Shown: positions 1 to 8,740, numbered from the stretch's first letter. The stretch is 64,000 nt of DNA from Acidimicrobiales bacterium (GCA_015478655.1 JADMIJ010000005.1:1-64000); one strand, 5' to 3'. Notes: generated from the sequence alone by a model not told the origin. Made by a program: numbers and translations.

Positions 1-72
1 CACGGCGACTGGAACTACACCGTCAGTGCTCAATCAGTCGTGGCGTGAGGCCTTAACGGCCTATTCCCAGAA

Positions 73-237
73 TTACCAGCGGTAGAACCGGCGGTTTCCA
101 GCGCTCTCGCCCCGCCCCATGGCAAAGCCCACCAGCCAAAGTATGAGGAGCACTGCAGCCACTATCCAGAGGAAGTGCAGCGCAAATCCCAATCCTGCGA
201 ATAACAGGACAACTAGAAAAGCGAGCAGAATAACCAT
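73..237 (-). CDS. Small hydrophobic membrane protein (lmo0937-like)
   Basis: A protein of about 54 residues, almost all hydrophobic, with two closely spaced membrane segments around a central LHFLW stretch and a short polar tail ending in RRFYRW. Size and layout resemble the tiny lmo0937-type membrane proteins often found in stress regulons; no reaction can be assigned. I chose the ATG at 237 because an AAGGGAAGG ribosome site lies about 11 nt upstream and family members begin at the first membrane segment. A TTG at 312 in the same frame would add 25 polar residues. It sits with hemerythrin and YtxH-like genes, which fits a stress or envelope role by inference. Confidence 0.6.
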   Translation of the reverse strand: MVILLAFLVVLLFAGLGFALHFLWIVAAVLLILWLVGFAMGRGESAGNRRFYRW

Positions 238-346
238 TGGCGTGAATGTCCTTCCCTTGACCGGGCCGCTCTGACCCTCATGAAAATGATTCCCCGAGTA
301 CCGGGTCTTCAAACCAAATAGGTGAATGACTATCGGTCACCAAATG

Positions 347-865
347 TCATGCCACAGGGTGTCCGGGCTCGAGAGGTGGCAGAGTATGAGAGGTCAGCAC
401 TCCTTGGCATTGACCCCCATCGCCCGCCACGGGGCGCGCCAGCAGTGCCTGGTGATCTCCCACATCAAACCGCTCGAGGATGAGGCATTCGATCCAGGCC
501 GCGCAGTCGCTCAGGACCGGGGCCCCCGTCGTGCCCGGCGACCAGTGACAGTGCTGGAACTTTGCGAAATTGTCGCCGGTGTGCCCACCGAAGAGCGAAG
601 CCAGTTCTGTCTGGTCTCTCCCCAGAATGTGGAGCACAACGCCCTCAGCCCGTTCAGCTACGAAGTAGGTGTGGTTGACCTTGGAGATGCAGATCAGGAA
701 GCGGGGTGGACGGATACTGCATTGTGTTACGAATCCAGCCAGGCAGCCGCTGATGTCCCGGGGCGATGAAGCGGTGGTGACCACAAAGAATGAGTACTCG
801 ACCCGATCAGTGAACGCCGCCATAGCACGATCGATGGCCGCCCTTTCTGCCGACGCTGGCTTCAT
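347..865 (-). CDS. Flavin reductase-like (FMN-binding split-barrel) protein
   Basis: 172 residues with features of the flavin reductase-like domain: an N-terminal strand pattern ending in SFFVVTTASS, then CLAGFVTQCSIRPP, a PPRFLICISKVNHT stretch, and a central GHTGDNFAKF segment where the family usually has a GxSGRDxDKF-type loop. Such proteins bind FMN and reduce flavin with NAD(P)H or serve as flavoprotein partners; the substrate here is unknown. The ATG at 865 has only a weak upstream ribosome site. It lies just downstream of the hemerythrin gene on the same strand (28 bp gap), so the two may be cotranscribed in an oxygen or redox response. Confidence 0.7.
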   Translation of the reverse strand: MKPASAERAAIDRAMAAFTDRVEYSFFVVTTASSPRDISGCLAGFVTQCSIRPPRFLICISKVNHTYFVAERAEGVVLHILGRDQTELASLFGGHTGDNFAKFQHCHWSPGTTGAPVLSDCAAWIECLILERFDVGDHQALLARPVAGDGGQCQGVLTSHTLPPLEPGHPVA

Positions 866-893
866 GGTGTCCGGGCCGCTTCAATCTCGGTGG

Positions 894-1529
894 TCAAGAA
901 CCGGGACGCACTGATTTCACGAGATCACGGGCTTTGTCCACGACTCCAGAAACGGAGTCTGGTAGCAGATTTCCCGGTGGTTCATCTGATGCCCGCGGAT
1001 GGGGGCGGGGGGAAGCCGTTCTCTTGGCGTCGTGCAAGGCCTCACCGAGCTCCAGAAGCCTCTTTCGAGTCAATTGTGACCGGAGCAGGGGGAAGAGCTC
1101 ATTCTCTTCCTCACGTACGTGATGGCGAACATTCTCCGCCATCACAGTCACCTTCGCTTCGAATCGTTCGTCCCTCGGATCCAAGCCGATCAGCTCTTGG
1201 AGCTGCCATTTGACGACGTGGTGCTCCTCGAGGTACTCGAGGACATCATCAGCGGGAGATCGGACCTCACTGCGGGCGGCAGGGTACAGGATCCTCTCTT
1301 CGACAACGGCATGTCGGGACAATTCGGCGATCATCCGATCGACCAACTTGCGCTTGGACTTGTATGCCGTCGTGCCCGCCTTGGAGAACGCCTTGAACAG
1401 CCGTTCGACCTCTCGGTGATCTGCCTTCAAGAGGGCAATGGCATCCAGCGCCGCTGGTTTCCGGGTCCTGGATGACGGTCCTTTGACGCTCTTCGTTGCG
1501 GCCGACGCTGGGGCAGTTCTGATTGCCAC
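894..1529 (-). CDS. Hemerythrin HHE domain protein
   Basis: 211 residues. A basic, Ala/Lys-rich N-tail (1-28) precedes an HHE domain at about 29-150 with a likely di-iron ligand set: H38 in ADHREVE, H73 and E77 in SRHAVVEE, H103/H104 in EEHHVVKW and H136/H137 with E140/E141 in RHHVREEENELF. Such proteins bind oxygen or sense it and iron. The C-terminal 50 residues are polar and probably flexible. GTG start at 1529 with a strong GAGGAGGG ribosome site. It is transcribed away from the YtxH-like gene, so 1530-1711 should hold promoters for both. The N-tail could mediate nucleic-acid or membrane contact, but that is a guess. Confidence 0.88.
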   Translation of the reverse strand: MAIRTAPASAATKSVKGPSSRTRKPAALDAIALLKADHREVERLFKAFSKAGTTAYKSKRKLVDRMIAELSRHAVVEERILYPAARSEVRSPADDVLEYLEEHHVVKWQLQELIGLDPRDERFEAKVTVMAENVRHHVREEENELFPLLRSQLTRKRLLELGEALHDAKRTASPRPHPRASDEPPGNLLPDSVSGVVDKARDLVKSVRPGS

Positions 1530-1711
1530 GTGGTCCCTCCTCGGGGGTGCGTGATCTCAAATTCTGTTGGTTCCGATGTACCCCGGCGTGCAAGGCAGAA
1601 ACATTCCCGTTGCGCGCATAGATGCGAGGGGAATGGGAAGAGTCACGTAGAGACTGCCGACCGACAGCGGTCCGGCGCCCAGTTGCGCCGATCAGCGGAG
1701 AGGAGTTCGTG

Positions 1712-2101
1712 ATGAAGAATGTATGGAAGGGACTAGTGCTCGGAGGGCTGACCGGAGTAGCCGCGGGTGTCGTGCTCGATGTGCTCGACCGGGGGGCGCG
1801 ACAGGCGACCGCAATCGGCGACAGGGTGGCGCATCAAGCCCCAGAGGTCGTGGATCGGTTGCGCCATGCGGTGTCTGATGCCGTTGCAGAGGGCGCCAGC
1901 AGGGTTCGAGACCCTGAGGTTGCCGAGCAGGCCAAGGAGGTCACGCTGGCGGCGAAAAAGAAGACGGGGGAGGTCGTGTCCGACGGAAAGACCAGGGCGG
2001 CCGCCGCCGCCGCTGATACCAGGGAGATGATCGGAAGCGCCCTGTCCGATGGCAAGGCCAAGACGAAGTCGGTCGCCAACGCCACCAAGGAAGCGCCCTG
2101 A
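1712..2101 (+). CDS. YtxH-like Ala/Lys-rich stress protein
   Basis: 129 residues. Residues 5-25 form one membrane-spanning or amphipathic Gly-rich segment (GLVLGGLTGVAAG); the rest is a long charged, Ala-rich helix rich in KKKTGE- and DGKTRAA-type stretches, like YtxH or LEA-type stress proteins. No enzymatic motif. The ATG at 1712 is preceded by GGAGAGGAG with 7 nt spacing, which decides the start over in-frame codons at 1622 and 1709. The next gene begins just after its stop and the stop codon lies in a 13-bp direct repeat. A membrane-anchored protective or scaffolding role is inferred from composition only. Confidence 0.65.
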   Translation: MKNVWKGLVLGGLTGVAAGVVLDVLDRGARQATAIGDRVAHQAPEVVDRLRHAVSDAVAEGASRVRDPEVAEQAKEVTLAAKKKTGEVVSDGKTRAAAAAADTREMIGSALSDGKAKTKSVANATKEAP

Positions 2102-2125
2102 TCGAGGCGTTCCTGATCGAGGCGT
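2098..2125 (+). repeat. 13-bp direct repeat across a stop/start junction
   Basis: CTGATCGAGGCGT occurs at 2098-2110 and again at 2113-2125, a period of 15 bp. The first copy contains the TGA of the YtxH-like gene and the second contains the GTG at 2124, a possible start of the next gene. It looks like a small tandem duplication that may have shifted translation initiation. Confidence 0.8.
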
Positions 2126-3191
2126 GAATCCCGTTCGGGCCGTCCTCCGGGCCGTTGACGGTGCGCAGCAGCGCACGGCATCCCTGGCGTTCGTGGTGGG
2201 CGTGATCAGGAAGTTCGGAGATGATCGGTGTGGGTCGTTGGCGGCCCTGTTGACCCACTACGGTTTCCTCTCCCTGTTCCCGCTCCTCTTGTTGCTGCTG
2301 ACGGTTGTCGGGATGGCATCGGGCGGGGACCCCGCGACCATTCACCGAATCGAACACTCGGCGCTGTCCCAGTTTCCCGTCGTCGGCGAGCAGCTCGGTG
2401 CGAACATCCACCAACTTCATAACCGGGCCGGCGTCGGTCTGGCCGTCGGTATCGCCGGCCTTGTGTGGGGGTCCCAGGGGGCCATACAGGCCGCCCAGTA
2501 CGCCATGGCCGAGGTGTGGAATGTGCCAAACACCGAGCGCCCTGGATTCGGTGCCCGGCTCCTTCGCACGCTCGGCACCATGGCGCTGTTGGGGGTCCTG
2601 CTGGTGGTCAGCGCGGGAATCGCCGGTTTCGTCACAGTCGGCAATGGGACCGGCCTCGAGACGCTCGGGTCGATTGCCCTATCCCTCGTCCTCAATGTCA
2701 CCATCGGTGCCGTGGCCTTCCGCCTGCTGACGCCGAAGCAGATCAGCTGGCGATGGCAGGTCCCAGGCGCGGTCGTGGGCGGGGTGGGGTGGACGCTTCT
2801 CCAGTACCTCGGCGGCGCGCTGGTCGGCCATACGCTCCGCCATACCAGTCAGGTGTACGGATTCTTTGCCGTCGTGCTGGGCCTTCTTGCCTGGATCTAT
2901 CTGAATGCGCAACTCACCATGTTTGCCGCCGAGATCAATGTCGTGAAGGCTCGCCATTTGTGGCCGAGGTCGCTGGTGCCACCCCCACTGACCGTCGCGG
3001 ACAAGAAGGTGCTGGCGGACATCACCTTGGAGACCACAACCCGGCCTGAGCAGAGGGTCGGGGTCGCCTTCGATGAGGAGCACCCTGGCGCCCGAGACCC
3101 CAATTTCGTTCGGCCGACCTCCTGGATGGGGACCGGAGACCACTCCGGGCAGTCGAGTGACGAGAGCCAACAGTGTTCGCTCCAGTCCTGA
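2124..3191 (+). CDS. YihY/BrkB-family inner membrane protein
   Basis: About 355 residues. The N-part carries the family signature of a KFGDD stretch followed by LTHYGFLSLFPLLLLL, then about six membrane segments, the last of which contains VYGFFAVVLGLLAWIYLNAQL and FAAEIN. The family (formerly called RNase BN) consists of polytopic membrane proteins of unsettled transport function. The C-terminal 80 residues are polar and cytoplasmic. The start is uncertain: GTG at 2124 is near the end of the upstream gene, while ATG at 2049 would overlap that gene by 53 bp. It is probably cotranscribed with the YtxH-like gene. Confidence 0.85.
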   Translation: MNPVRAVLRAVDGAQQRTASLAFVVGVIRKFGDDRCGSLAALLTHYGFLSLFPLLLLLLTVVGMASGGDPATIHRIEHSALSQFPVVGEQLGANIHQLHNRAGVGLAVGIAGLVWGSQGAIQAAQYAMAEVWNVPNTERPGFGARLLRTLGTMALLGVLLVVSAGIAGFVTVGNGTGLETLGSIALSLVLNVTIGAVAFRLLTPKQISWRWQVPGAVVGGVGWTLLQYLGGALVGHTLRHTSQVYGFFAVVLGLLAWIYLNAQLTMFAAEINVVKARHLWPRSLVPPPLTVADKKVLADITLETTTRPEQRVGVAFDEEHPGARDPNFVRPTSWMGTGDHSGQSSDESQQCSLQS

Positions 3192-3300
3192 CCACACTGT
3201 CGATAAAATCCCTCGCTGCCGATCCCCCGTGTTTGACCTTCGGGATCTGGAGGCCCACACTGATCGCTGGCCCACCAGGGCCGGGCAAGGAGCCGAGGAC

Positions 3301-3756
3301 ATGGGACAGTGGAGCAGGGCCGAGCTCGAGCGGGCGTTCGCCGAGTATCAACGCAAGGCCGCCGAGGCTGGTCGATCCGGCGACTGGAAGGAGTGGGCCG
3401 ACCAGTTCACGGAGGACGCCACCTACATCGAGCACCATTTCGGGACGTTCGTGGGCCGGGAGGCCATCTTCGAATGGATCGCCTCGGCCATGTCGGACTA
3501 CCCGGGCCGCGACATGCCGGAGTTCCCCATCGGGTGGTACATCATCGACGATGAGCGTGGTTGGGTGGTGTGCCAGGTGTGGAACCGGATGAGGGACCCC
3601 GGCGACGGCAGCATTCATCAGGAGTACAACGTCACCCTCCTCAAGTACGCCGGAGACGATCGCTGGTCCTACGAGGAGGACATCTACAACCCGATGCGGT
3701 TCGGAGCCATGGTGGCGGAGTGGGAAGCCGCCCGCTCGGCGGCGTCGGCCGGCTGA
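3301..3756 (+). CDS. SnoaL/NTF2-like protein
   Basis: 151 residues of the NTF2-like alpha+beta fold: helices at 5-40 (ELERAFAEYQRKAAE), then FTEDATYIEHHFGTFVGREAIFEWI, and strands with WVVCQVWNRM and YNVTLLKYAGDDRW. This fold serves as hydratase, isomerase, cyclase or ligand-binding unit; the catalytic identity cannot be read from the sequence. The ATG at 3301 has an AAGGAG site at 3287-3292. It lies between YihY and an aldo/keto reductase on the same strand. A second NTF2-like protein lies at 37369. Confidence 0.72.
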   Translation: MGQWSRAELERAFAEYQRKAAEAGRSGDWKEWADQFTEDATYIEHHFGTFVGREAIFEWIASAMSDYPGRDMPEFPIGWYIIDDERGWVVCQVWNRMRDPGDGSIHQEYNVTLLKYAGDDRWSYEEDIYNPMRFGAMVAEWEAARSAASAG

Positions 3757-3808
3757 CCGGGAGGACCGAGGGTCGCTACGCCGGACTCGGCCGCACTACC
3801 CTGCCATC

Positions 3809-4669
3809 ATGGAAGCCCGACGGCTGGGAAGGACCGGGCACCGCTCGTCGGTGGCCATTCTCGGGGGAGCGGCCTTCTGGGACTCCGACCGCGACGCCAC
3901 GGCCGCAGCCTTCGATGCAGCCATGGCCGCCGGGGTCAACCACCTCGACGTGGCCCCACAGTACGGGAAGGCGCAACAACTGCTCGGGCCTCACATCCCG
4001 GCCGTGCGGGACCGACTGTTCGTGGCCTGCAAGACACTCCGCCACAGCGCCGACGGGGTGCGGGCGCAACTCGAGGAGTCGCTCGAGCTGCTGCGCTGCG
4101 ATCACTTCGACCTCTACCAGCTCCACGGAGTCACCGATGTCGACGACCTGGAGACGCGGGCCGGCGCCCTCGAAGCCATCGTGACCGCCCGGGAGGAAGG
4201 CCTGTGCCGATGGGTGGGCATCACCGGCCACAACCTGACGGCCCCTGCAGCCCACCTCGAGGCACTGCGCCGGCACGACCTCGATACGGTGATGTTCCCG
4301 GTCAGTCCCCAGCTCTGGTCGGACCGGGCCTACCGAGGCGATGCGGAGGCGCTGCTGGCCCACGCCGATGAGCACGATGTCGGTGTCATGGCCATCAAGG
4401 CTGTATCCGCCCGACCCTGGGGGGACCGCGCCCACACCTCGGGGACCTGGTACGAGCCCTACACCTCGAGCGAAGACATCTCCCGAGGTGTCAGGTTCGC
4501 CCTCTCGACTCCCGGGGTCCACGCCCTGTGCACCCCGGGCGATCAACAGGTGCTCCCGGTCGTCCTCGAAGCTGCGGAACGCTACACACCGATGGACGGG
4601 GCGGAGCGAGATGCAGCCGTCGAGGCCGTGGCCGGCGAACCCAGCATCTTCCCCATGCCCACCGCCTGA
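3809..4669 (+). CDS. Aldo/keto reductase family protein
   Basis: 286 residues, a compact (beta/alpha)8 aldo/keto reductase. The catalytic tetrad is visible as D47 (HLDVAPQYG), Y52, K75 (ACKT) and H106 (YQLHGV). The family reduces carbonyls with NADPH; the substrate is unknown. TACCCT at 3797-3802 lies 6 nt before the ATG at 3809 and no Shine-Dalgarno is visible, which suggests a leaderless transcript. The stop is 4 bp before the biotin-carrier/carboxyltransferase start, so the two form an operon. Confidence 0.85.
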   Translation: MEARRLGRTGHRSSVAILGGAAFWDSDRDATAAAFDAAMAAGVNHLDVAPQYGKAQQLLGPHIPAVRDRLFVACKTLRHSADGVRAQLEESLELLRCDHFDLYQLHGVTDVDDLETRAGALEAIVTAREEGLCRWVGITGHNLTAPAAHLEALRRHDLDTVMFPVSPQLWSDRAYRGDAEALLAHADEHDVGVMAIKAVSARPWGDRAHTSGTWYEPYTSSEDISRGVRFALSTPGVHALCTPGDQQVLPVVLEAAERYTPMDGAERDAAVEAVAGEPSIFPMPTA

Positions 4670-4673
4670 CGGC

Positions 4674-6518
4674 ATGGACCTGCTCCCCGGCTCGATCCTC
4701 ACCGTGGTCGCACCGGTGCAGGGAACCGTGGTATCGGTGCCGGTCGCCCCGGGGGATGCGGTGGACCGTGGTGCCCCGGTGGCGGTCCTCGAGTCCATGA
4801 AGATGGAGCACGTCGTAGCCGCCGCTTCGGCCGGCGCCGTCCGTTCGGTGGCCGTGGAGCCGGGAGCACTGGTGGCCGCGGGCGATCCGCTGGTCGTGGT
4901 GGAGGTATCCGCCGACTCGGGGACCAGAATGGGCGAGGAAGTGCCTGTCGACCTCGATGTCATTCGAGCCGATCTGGCCGAGCTCGGCCGGCGCCAGTCC
5001 GGGGTGCTCGATGCCGCCCGCCCCGATGTGGTGGCGCGGCGTCACCGGCGGGGGAGGCGCACGGCGCGGGAGAACGTCGCCGATCTGTGCGACCCGGGGA
5101 CCTTCACCGAGTACGGGTCACTGGCCATCGCCGCGCAGCGGGCCCGCCGCCCACTCGAGGAGCTCATCGAGCGGACCCCGGCCGACGGGCTGGTGGCCGG
5201 CATCGGCAGGGTGAACGGGAGCCAGTTCGATGACCGGCGATCATCGTGCGCCGTGCTCTCCTACGACTACACCGTGCTGGCCGGGACCCAGGGCCAACAG
5301 AACCATCGGAAGAAGGACCGCCTGTTCGAGCTCATCGAGCGCCTGCGATTGCCGGTGGTCCTGTTCGCCGAGGGCGGGGGAGGCCGGCCCGGGGATACGG
5401 ACTATGCCGTCATCACCGGTCTCGACACCCTGGCCTTCTCGCTGTTCGGACGGTTGAGTGGCCTGGTGCCCATGGTGGGGATCGCATCCGGATGGTGCTT
5501 TGCCGGCAACGCCGCCCTCCTCGGCTGCTGCGACGTGATCATCGCCACCAGGGATGCCTCCATCGGAATGGGTGGACCGGCCATGATCGAGGGGGGCGGG
5601 CTCGGGACCTATGGGCCCGAGGAGGTCGGCCCCCTCGATGTCCAGGTCCCCAACGGGGTCGTGGACCTGGTGGCCGACGACGACGCCGACGCCGTCCGCC
5701 TGGCCCGGTCGTACCTCTCGTACTTCCAAGGGCCCAGCGAAGGATGGTCCTGCGCCGACCAGCGACTGCTGCGCTCGGCCATTCCCGAGGAGCGGGTGCG
5801 GGTCTACGACGTTCGGCAACTCATCGGCATCCTGGCTGACGAAGACTCGGTGATGGAGTTGCGTCAGGGGTTCGCCGGGGGCATGGTGACCGCCCTCGTC
5901 AGAGTGGAGGGCAGGACCGTCGGTGTGGTCGCCAACAACCCCGGCCACCTCGGCGGTGCCATCGACAGCGATGGAGCCGACAAGGCCGCCCGCTTCCTCC
6001 AGCTGTGCGACGCCCACGACGTCCCGATCCTGTTCCTGTGCGATACGCCGGGCTTCATGGTCGGCCCGGAGGCGGAGCGGACGGCCCAGGTCCGCCACTT
6101 CGGCCGTCTCTTCGTGATCGGAGCCAGCCTCACCGTCCCCTTCTTCACCATGGTACTGCGCAAGGGTTACGGGCTGGGGGCCCAGGCCATGGCCGGGGGG
6201 AGCTTCCGTTCGCCCATCTTCACGGTGGCGTGGCCGAGCGGTGAGCTGGGCGGCATGGGGTTGGAGGGCGCCGTCCGGCTCGGGTTCCGAAGGGAGCTCG
6301 AGGCGGTGGAAGATCCCGAACAACGGGAGGCCCAGTTCCAGAGCATGGTCGAACGGGCCTACCAGCACGGGCGGGCCATCAATGTGGCGACGGCATTCGA
6401 GATCGACGACGTGATCGACCCCGCGGACTCGCGCCGGAGGATCGTCGATGCGCTCCGAGCAGCGCCGCCTCCACCGCCGCGTACAGGCAAGAAGCGATCC
6501 TGTGTGGACACGTGGTGA
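4674..6518 (+). CDS. Fused biotin carrier/acyl-CoA carboxyltransferase
   Basis: 614 residues. Residues 1-80 form a biotinyl domain with the biotin-attachment motif ESMKMEHV (biotinyl lysine at K43). After a linker, residues 95-600 form an acyl-CoA carboxylase carboxyltransferase with N- and C-lobes: a YDYTVLAGTQGQ stretch, GRLSGLVPMVGIASG, IGMGGPAMIEGGG and later NNPGHLGGAIDSDGADKAARF and FLCDTPGFMVG. It transfers CO2 from biotin to an acyl-CoA. Carrier and transferase normally sit on separate chains or the carrier is fused to biotin carboxylase; here the carrier is at the N-terminus of the transferase. No biotin carboxylase is in the window. The ATG at 4674 lies 4 bp after the aldo/keto reductase stop. 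Confidence 0.9.
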   Translation: MDLLPGSILTVVAPVQGTVVSVPVAPGDAVDRGAPVAVLESMKMEHVVAAASAGAVRSVAVEPGALVAAGDPLVVVEVSADSGTRMGEEVPVDLDVIRADLAELGRRQSGVLDAARPDVVARRHRRGRRTARENVADLCDPGTFTEYGSLAIAAQRARRPLEELIERTPADGLVAGIGRVNGSQFDDRRSSCAVLSYDYTVLAGTQGQQNHRKKDRLFELIERLRLPVVLFAEGGGGRPGDTDYAVITGLDTLAFSLFGRLSGLVPMVGIASGWCFAGNAALLGCCDVIIATRDASIGMGGPAMIEGGGLGTYGPEEVGPLDVQVPNGVVDLVADDDADAVRLARSYLSYFQGPSEGWSCADQRLLRSAIPEERVRVYDVRQLIGILADEDSVMELRQGFAGGMVTALVRVEGRTVGVVANNPGHLGGAIDSDGADKAARFLQLCDAHDVPILFLCDTPGFMVGPEAERTAQVRHFGRLFVIGASLTVPFFTMVLRKGYGLGAQAMAGGSFRSPIFTVAWPSGELGGMGLEGAVRLGFRRELEAVEDPEQREAQFQSMVERAYQHGRAINVATAFEIDDVIDPADSRRRIVDALRAAPPPPPRTGKKRSCVDTW

Positions 6519-6602
6519 TCCACTGCTGTGATCTGCCGGTGATTCTCTGAGGATCGGGGCCGTTCGTCCTCAACGAGGAGGTCGTTCAGCAGGGGTGTTC
6601 TC

Positions 6603-7502
6603 TCAGCCGGGTAGGAGGCCGTCGGTGAACTCCCGCACGGACCTCCACGCGGCTTCCGCCTCGGGTACCCCGAGGTTGACGAGTCCCTGGATGCCGTGGA
6701 CCCCGCCCGCCACCACATCGAGTTGGGCGTCCACGCCCGCCTCCCGGGCGCGCACCCACGCCTGTTCCGCGTCGAGGCGGCACACATCCGTCTCGCCGAC
6801 CTGGAAGAGGAGGGGCGGAAGCCCGTCGAGGGCCGCCCTTCCCGGCGAGGCCCACACGCCGTGGGGGTCACCGCCGGCTCCGAGGTAGTCCAAGGCCCGG
6901 GCCCGCAGGAACCCCTCGGAGATGAACGGGTCCCGGGTGCTCGGTCCGTCCGGCCCGTAGCCCTGGGTGTCGAGGTCGATCCAGCCGGACAGGCAGACCA
7001 GTCCGGCGGGAAGCGGGAGGTCGGCGTCGCGGGCCCGGAGGAGCGTGGCCAAGGCCAGGCCTCCCCCACATGAGTCGCCCACGAAGACGAGACGGTCGGG
7101 CGCCTGCCCCTCCTCGAGGAGGCCCTCGTAGGCCGCCATGCAGTCATCCAGGCCGGCGGGGTAGGGGTGCTCGGGTGCCAGCCGGTAGTCCACGGTCAGA
7201 ACCGGGACCCCGATTCCGTCGGCGATGAATTCGGCGTAGAAGAGGTAGGCGGCGAGGTCGCAGGAGACGAAGGCGCCCCCGTGGAAGAAGAGAGCGGCGC
7301 CGCGGTCGGGATCGCTCGAGGAAGAGGTCAGCCAACCGGCGCGCACGCCCCCCACCTCTGAGCGCCGTACCGATGTGTCCGGCCTCAGCGGTTGGCCGTG
7401 CAGCGGGGCGAACTTCTCCCTGGTGCTCAGGTAGTCGTCACGCGGATCGGCGAAGTCCGCCGGCATGCCGGAGATGACCTGGTTGAGCAGCTCGCTGGTC
7501 AT
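6603..7502 (-). CDS. Alpha/beta hydrolase (HSL-family esterase)
   Basis: 299 residues of the hormone-sensitive-lipase-like esterase family. The oxyanion motif HGGAF is at 74-78, YRLAPEHPYP at 106-115 and the nucleophile motif GDSCGG places Ser at 144. Acid and base are likely D239 (GETD) and H269 (GGVHG). Such enzymes cleave short-chain esters. It lies 24 bp downstream of the deacetylase gene on the same strand and probably shares its transcript; deacetylase plus esterase suggests turnover of an acylated small molecule, which is inference. Confidence 0.88.
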   Translation of the reverse strand: MTSELLNQVISGMPADFADPRDDYLSTREKFAPLHGQPLRPDTSVRRSEVGGVRAGWLTSSSSDPDRGAALFFHGGAFVSCDLAAYLFYAEFIADGIGVPVLTVDYRLAPEHPYPAGLDDCMAAYEGLLEEGQAPDRLVFVGDSCGGGLALATLLRARDADLPLPAGLVCLSGWIDLDTQGYGPDGPSTRDPFISEGFLRARALDYLGAGGDPHGVWASPGRAALDGLPPLLFQVGETDVCRLDAEQAWVRAREAGVDAQLDVVAGGVHGIQGLVNLGVPEAEAAWRSVREFTDGLLPG

Positions 7503-7526
7503 GGTCGTGGACCAGGGTCCATTCCG

Positions 7527-8543
7527 TCAGGCCGAACGGTTCAGCGCGGCCCGGCGCACCGTCCCGATGTGGCGCAGCTGATCGGCACCCGGACCCCCGG
7601 TCGTCGGAGCCTCGGAAGTAGGGGCGGCATCGACCAGGGCGCCGAGGGTGGCGGACGTCGATGACCGCAGTGCCTCGAGGTCGTACCCTCCTTCGAGGAA
7701 CAGCACCATGCGCCCGGGCGCCGGCGCGAACTCGGCGGTGGTCCGGGCCAGCCGGGCGAAGTCTCCTGCCGACAGTGCCATCTCGGCCAGAGGATCGTCC
7801 CGATGGGCGTCGAATCCCGCTGAGACCAGCACCCATGAGGGCATGAAGTCGGCCACAGCCGGCGCCACCAGCTGATCGAAGGCTCGTCCCATGACGTCAC
7901 CGGTGGTGCCGGCGGGCAGCGGGAGGTTCATGGTGCTTCCTCTCCCTCGTGGCCCTCCGATGTCGTCCGCCCGACCGGTCCCGGGGTAGAACGGCCACTG
8001 GTGGGTGGAGACGTAGAGCACCTCAGGGTGATCCCAGAAGAGCGCCTGGGTGCCGTTGCCGTGATGGACGTCCCAGTCGACGATCAGCACCAGTTCTCCA
8101 GCCGCGGCCAGGGATGCGGCTGCCACCGCCACGTTGTTGAGCAGGCAGAAGCCCATGGCCCGATCGAAGAGGGCGTGGTGCCCGGGGGGGCGGGCGGCCA
8201 CGAAGGCCACCCCCGTGCCACGGGTCCTGAGTGCGTCGACGGCCACCAACCCACCGCCGGCGGCCAGGCGCGCCGCCTCCCACGACCCCGCCGTGGCATA
8301 GGTGTCGGCGTCGAGAGGTCCACCGCCTTGGGCGCTGAACCGTTGCAGTCGCTCGAGGTAGTCGGCCGAGTGCACCAGTCTGAGCTCATCGATGTCGGCA
8401 GGTCGGGAGGGGATCTCCACCAGGTCGGAGTCCAGGTGGAGATCGGCGACGCCTCCCATGACGGCCCCGATCCGACTCGGCCGCTCCGGATGTCGAGGCC
8501 GTTCGTGCTGCTCGGACGCAACCGGCCCGACCACGATCAGCAT
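7527..8543 (-). CDS. Histone deacetylase-family amidohydrolase (AcuC-like)
   Basis: 338 residues covering the arginase/deacetylase fold. Motifs: RPPGHHA with the catalytic His pair H122/H123; VDWDVHHGNGTQ with zinc ligands D158 and H160; SAGFDAHRDDP with third ligand D245; EGGYD with the transition-state Tyr at 287. Bacterial members act on acetylated lysine, acetylpolyamines or other N-acyl compounds. The ATG at 8543 fits the family N-terminus; a longer frame upstream has no conserved sequence. It is the first gene of a pair with the downstream esterase. Substrate unknown. Confidence 0.92.
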   Translation of the reverse strand: MLIVVGPVASEQHERPRHPERPSRIGAVMGGVADLHLDSDLVEIPSRPADIDELRLVHSADYLERLQRFSAQGGGPLDADTYATAGSWEAARLAAGGGLVAVDALRTRGTGVAFVAARPPGHHALFDRAMGFCLLNNVAVAAASLAAAGELVLIVDWDVHHGNGTQALFWDHPEVLYVSTHQWPFYPGTGRADDIGGPRGRGSTMNLPLPAGTTGDVMGRAFDQLVAPAVADFMPSWVLVSAGFDAHRDDPLAEMALSAGDFARLARTTAEFAPAPGRMVLFLEGGYDLEALRSSTSATLGALVDAAPTSEAPTTGGPGADQLRHIGTVRRAALNRSA

Positions 8544-8740
8544 GGTCGCCCGTCGGAATACCCGGTGCCTGGGACCATGGTCTGCGAGGCTCGAGGGCTG
8601 CTCCCCGGGGACCCGGTGCGGACCGAGCCGGCGGCGGACTCGACCCACATGGCGGCGGCGTGGGGAATGTCGGCTCGGGGCACGGCCGCGATCGACCGCT
8701 CAGCCGCCGGGCCGGCGCCCGCCCGAATACGGCACCGACG

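Noticed and set aside
48-62. AGGCC-TTAAC-GGCCT hairpin downstream of the first gene
   Set aside because: Only a 5-bp stem and no T-run; too weak to call a terminator.
1-72. First 72 bases as part of a gene
   Set aside because: No frame with recognisable sequence; the fragment is too short to judge.
34-312. TTG at 312 as start of the small membrane protein
   Set aside because: It adds 25 polar residues not expected in the family, while the ATG at 237 has a ribosome site.
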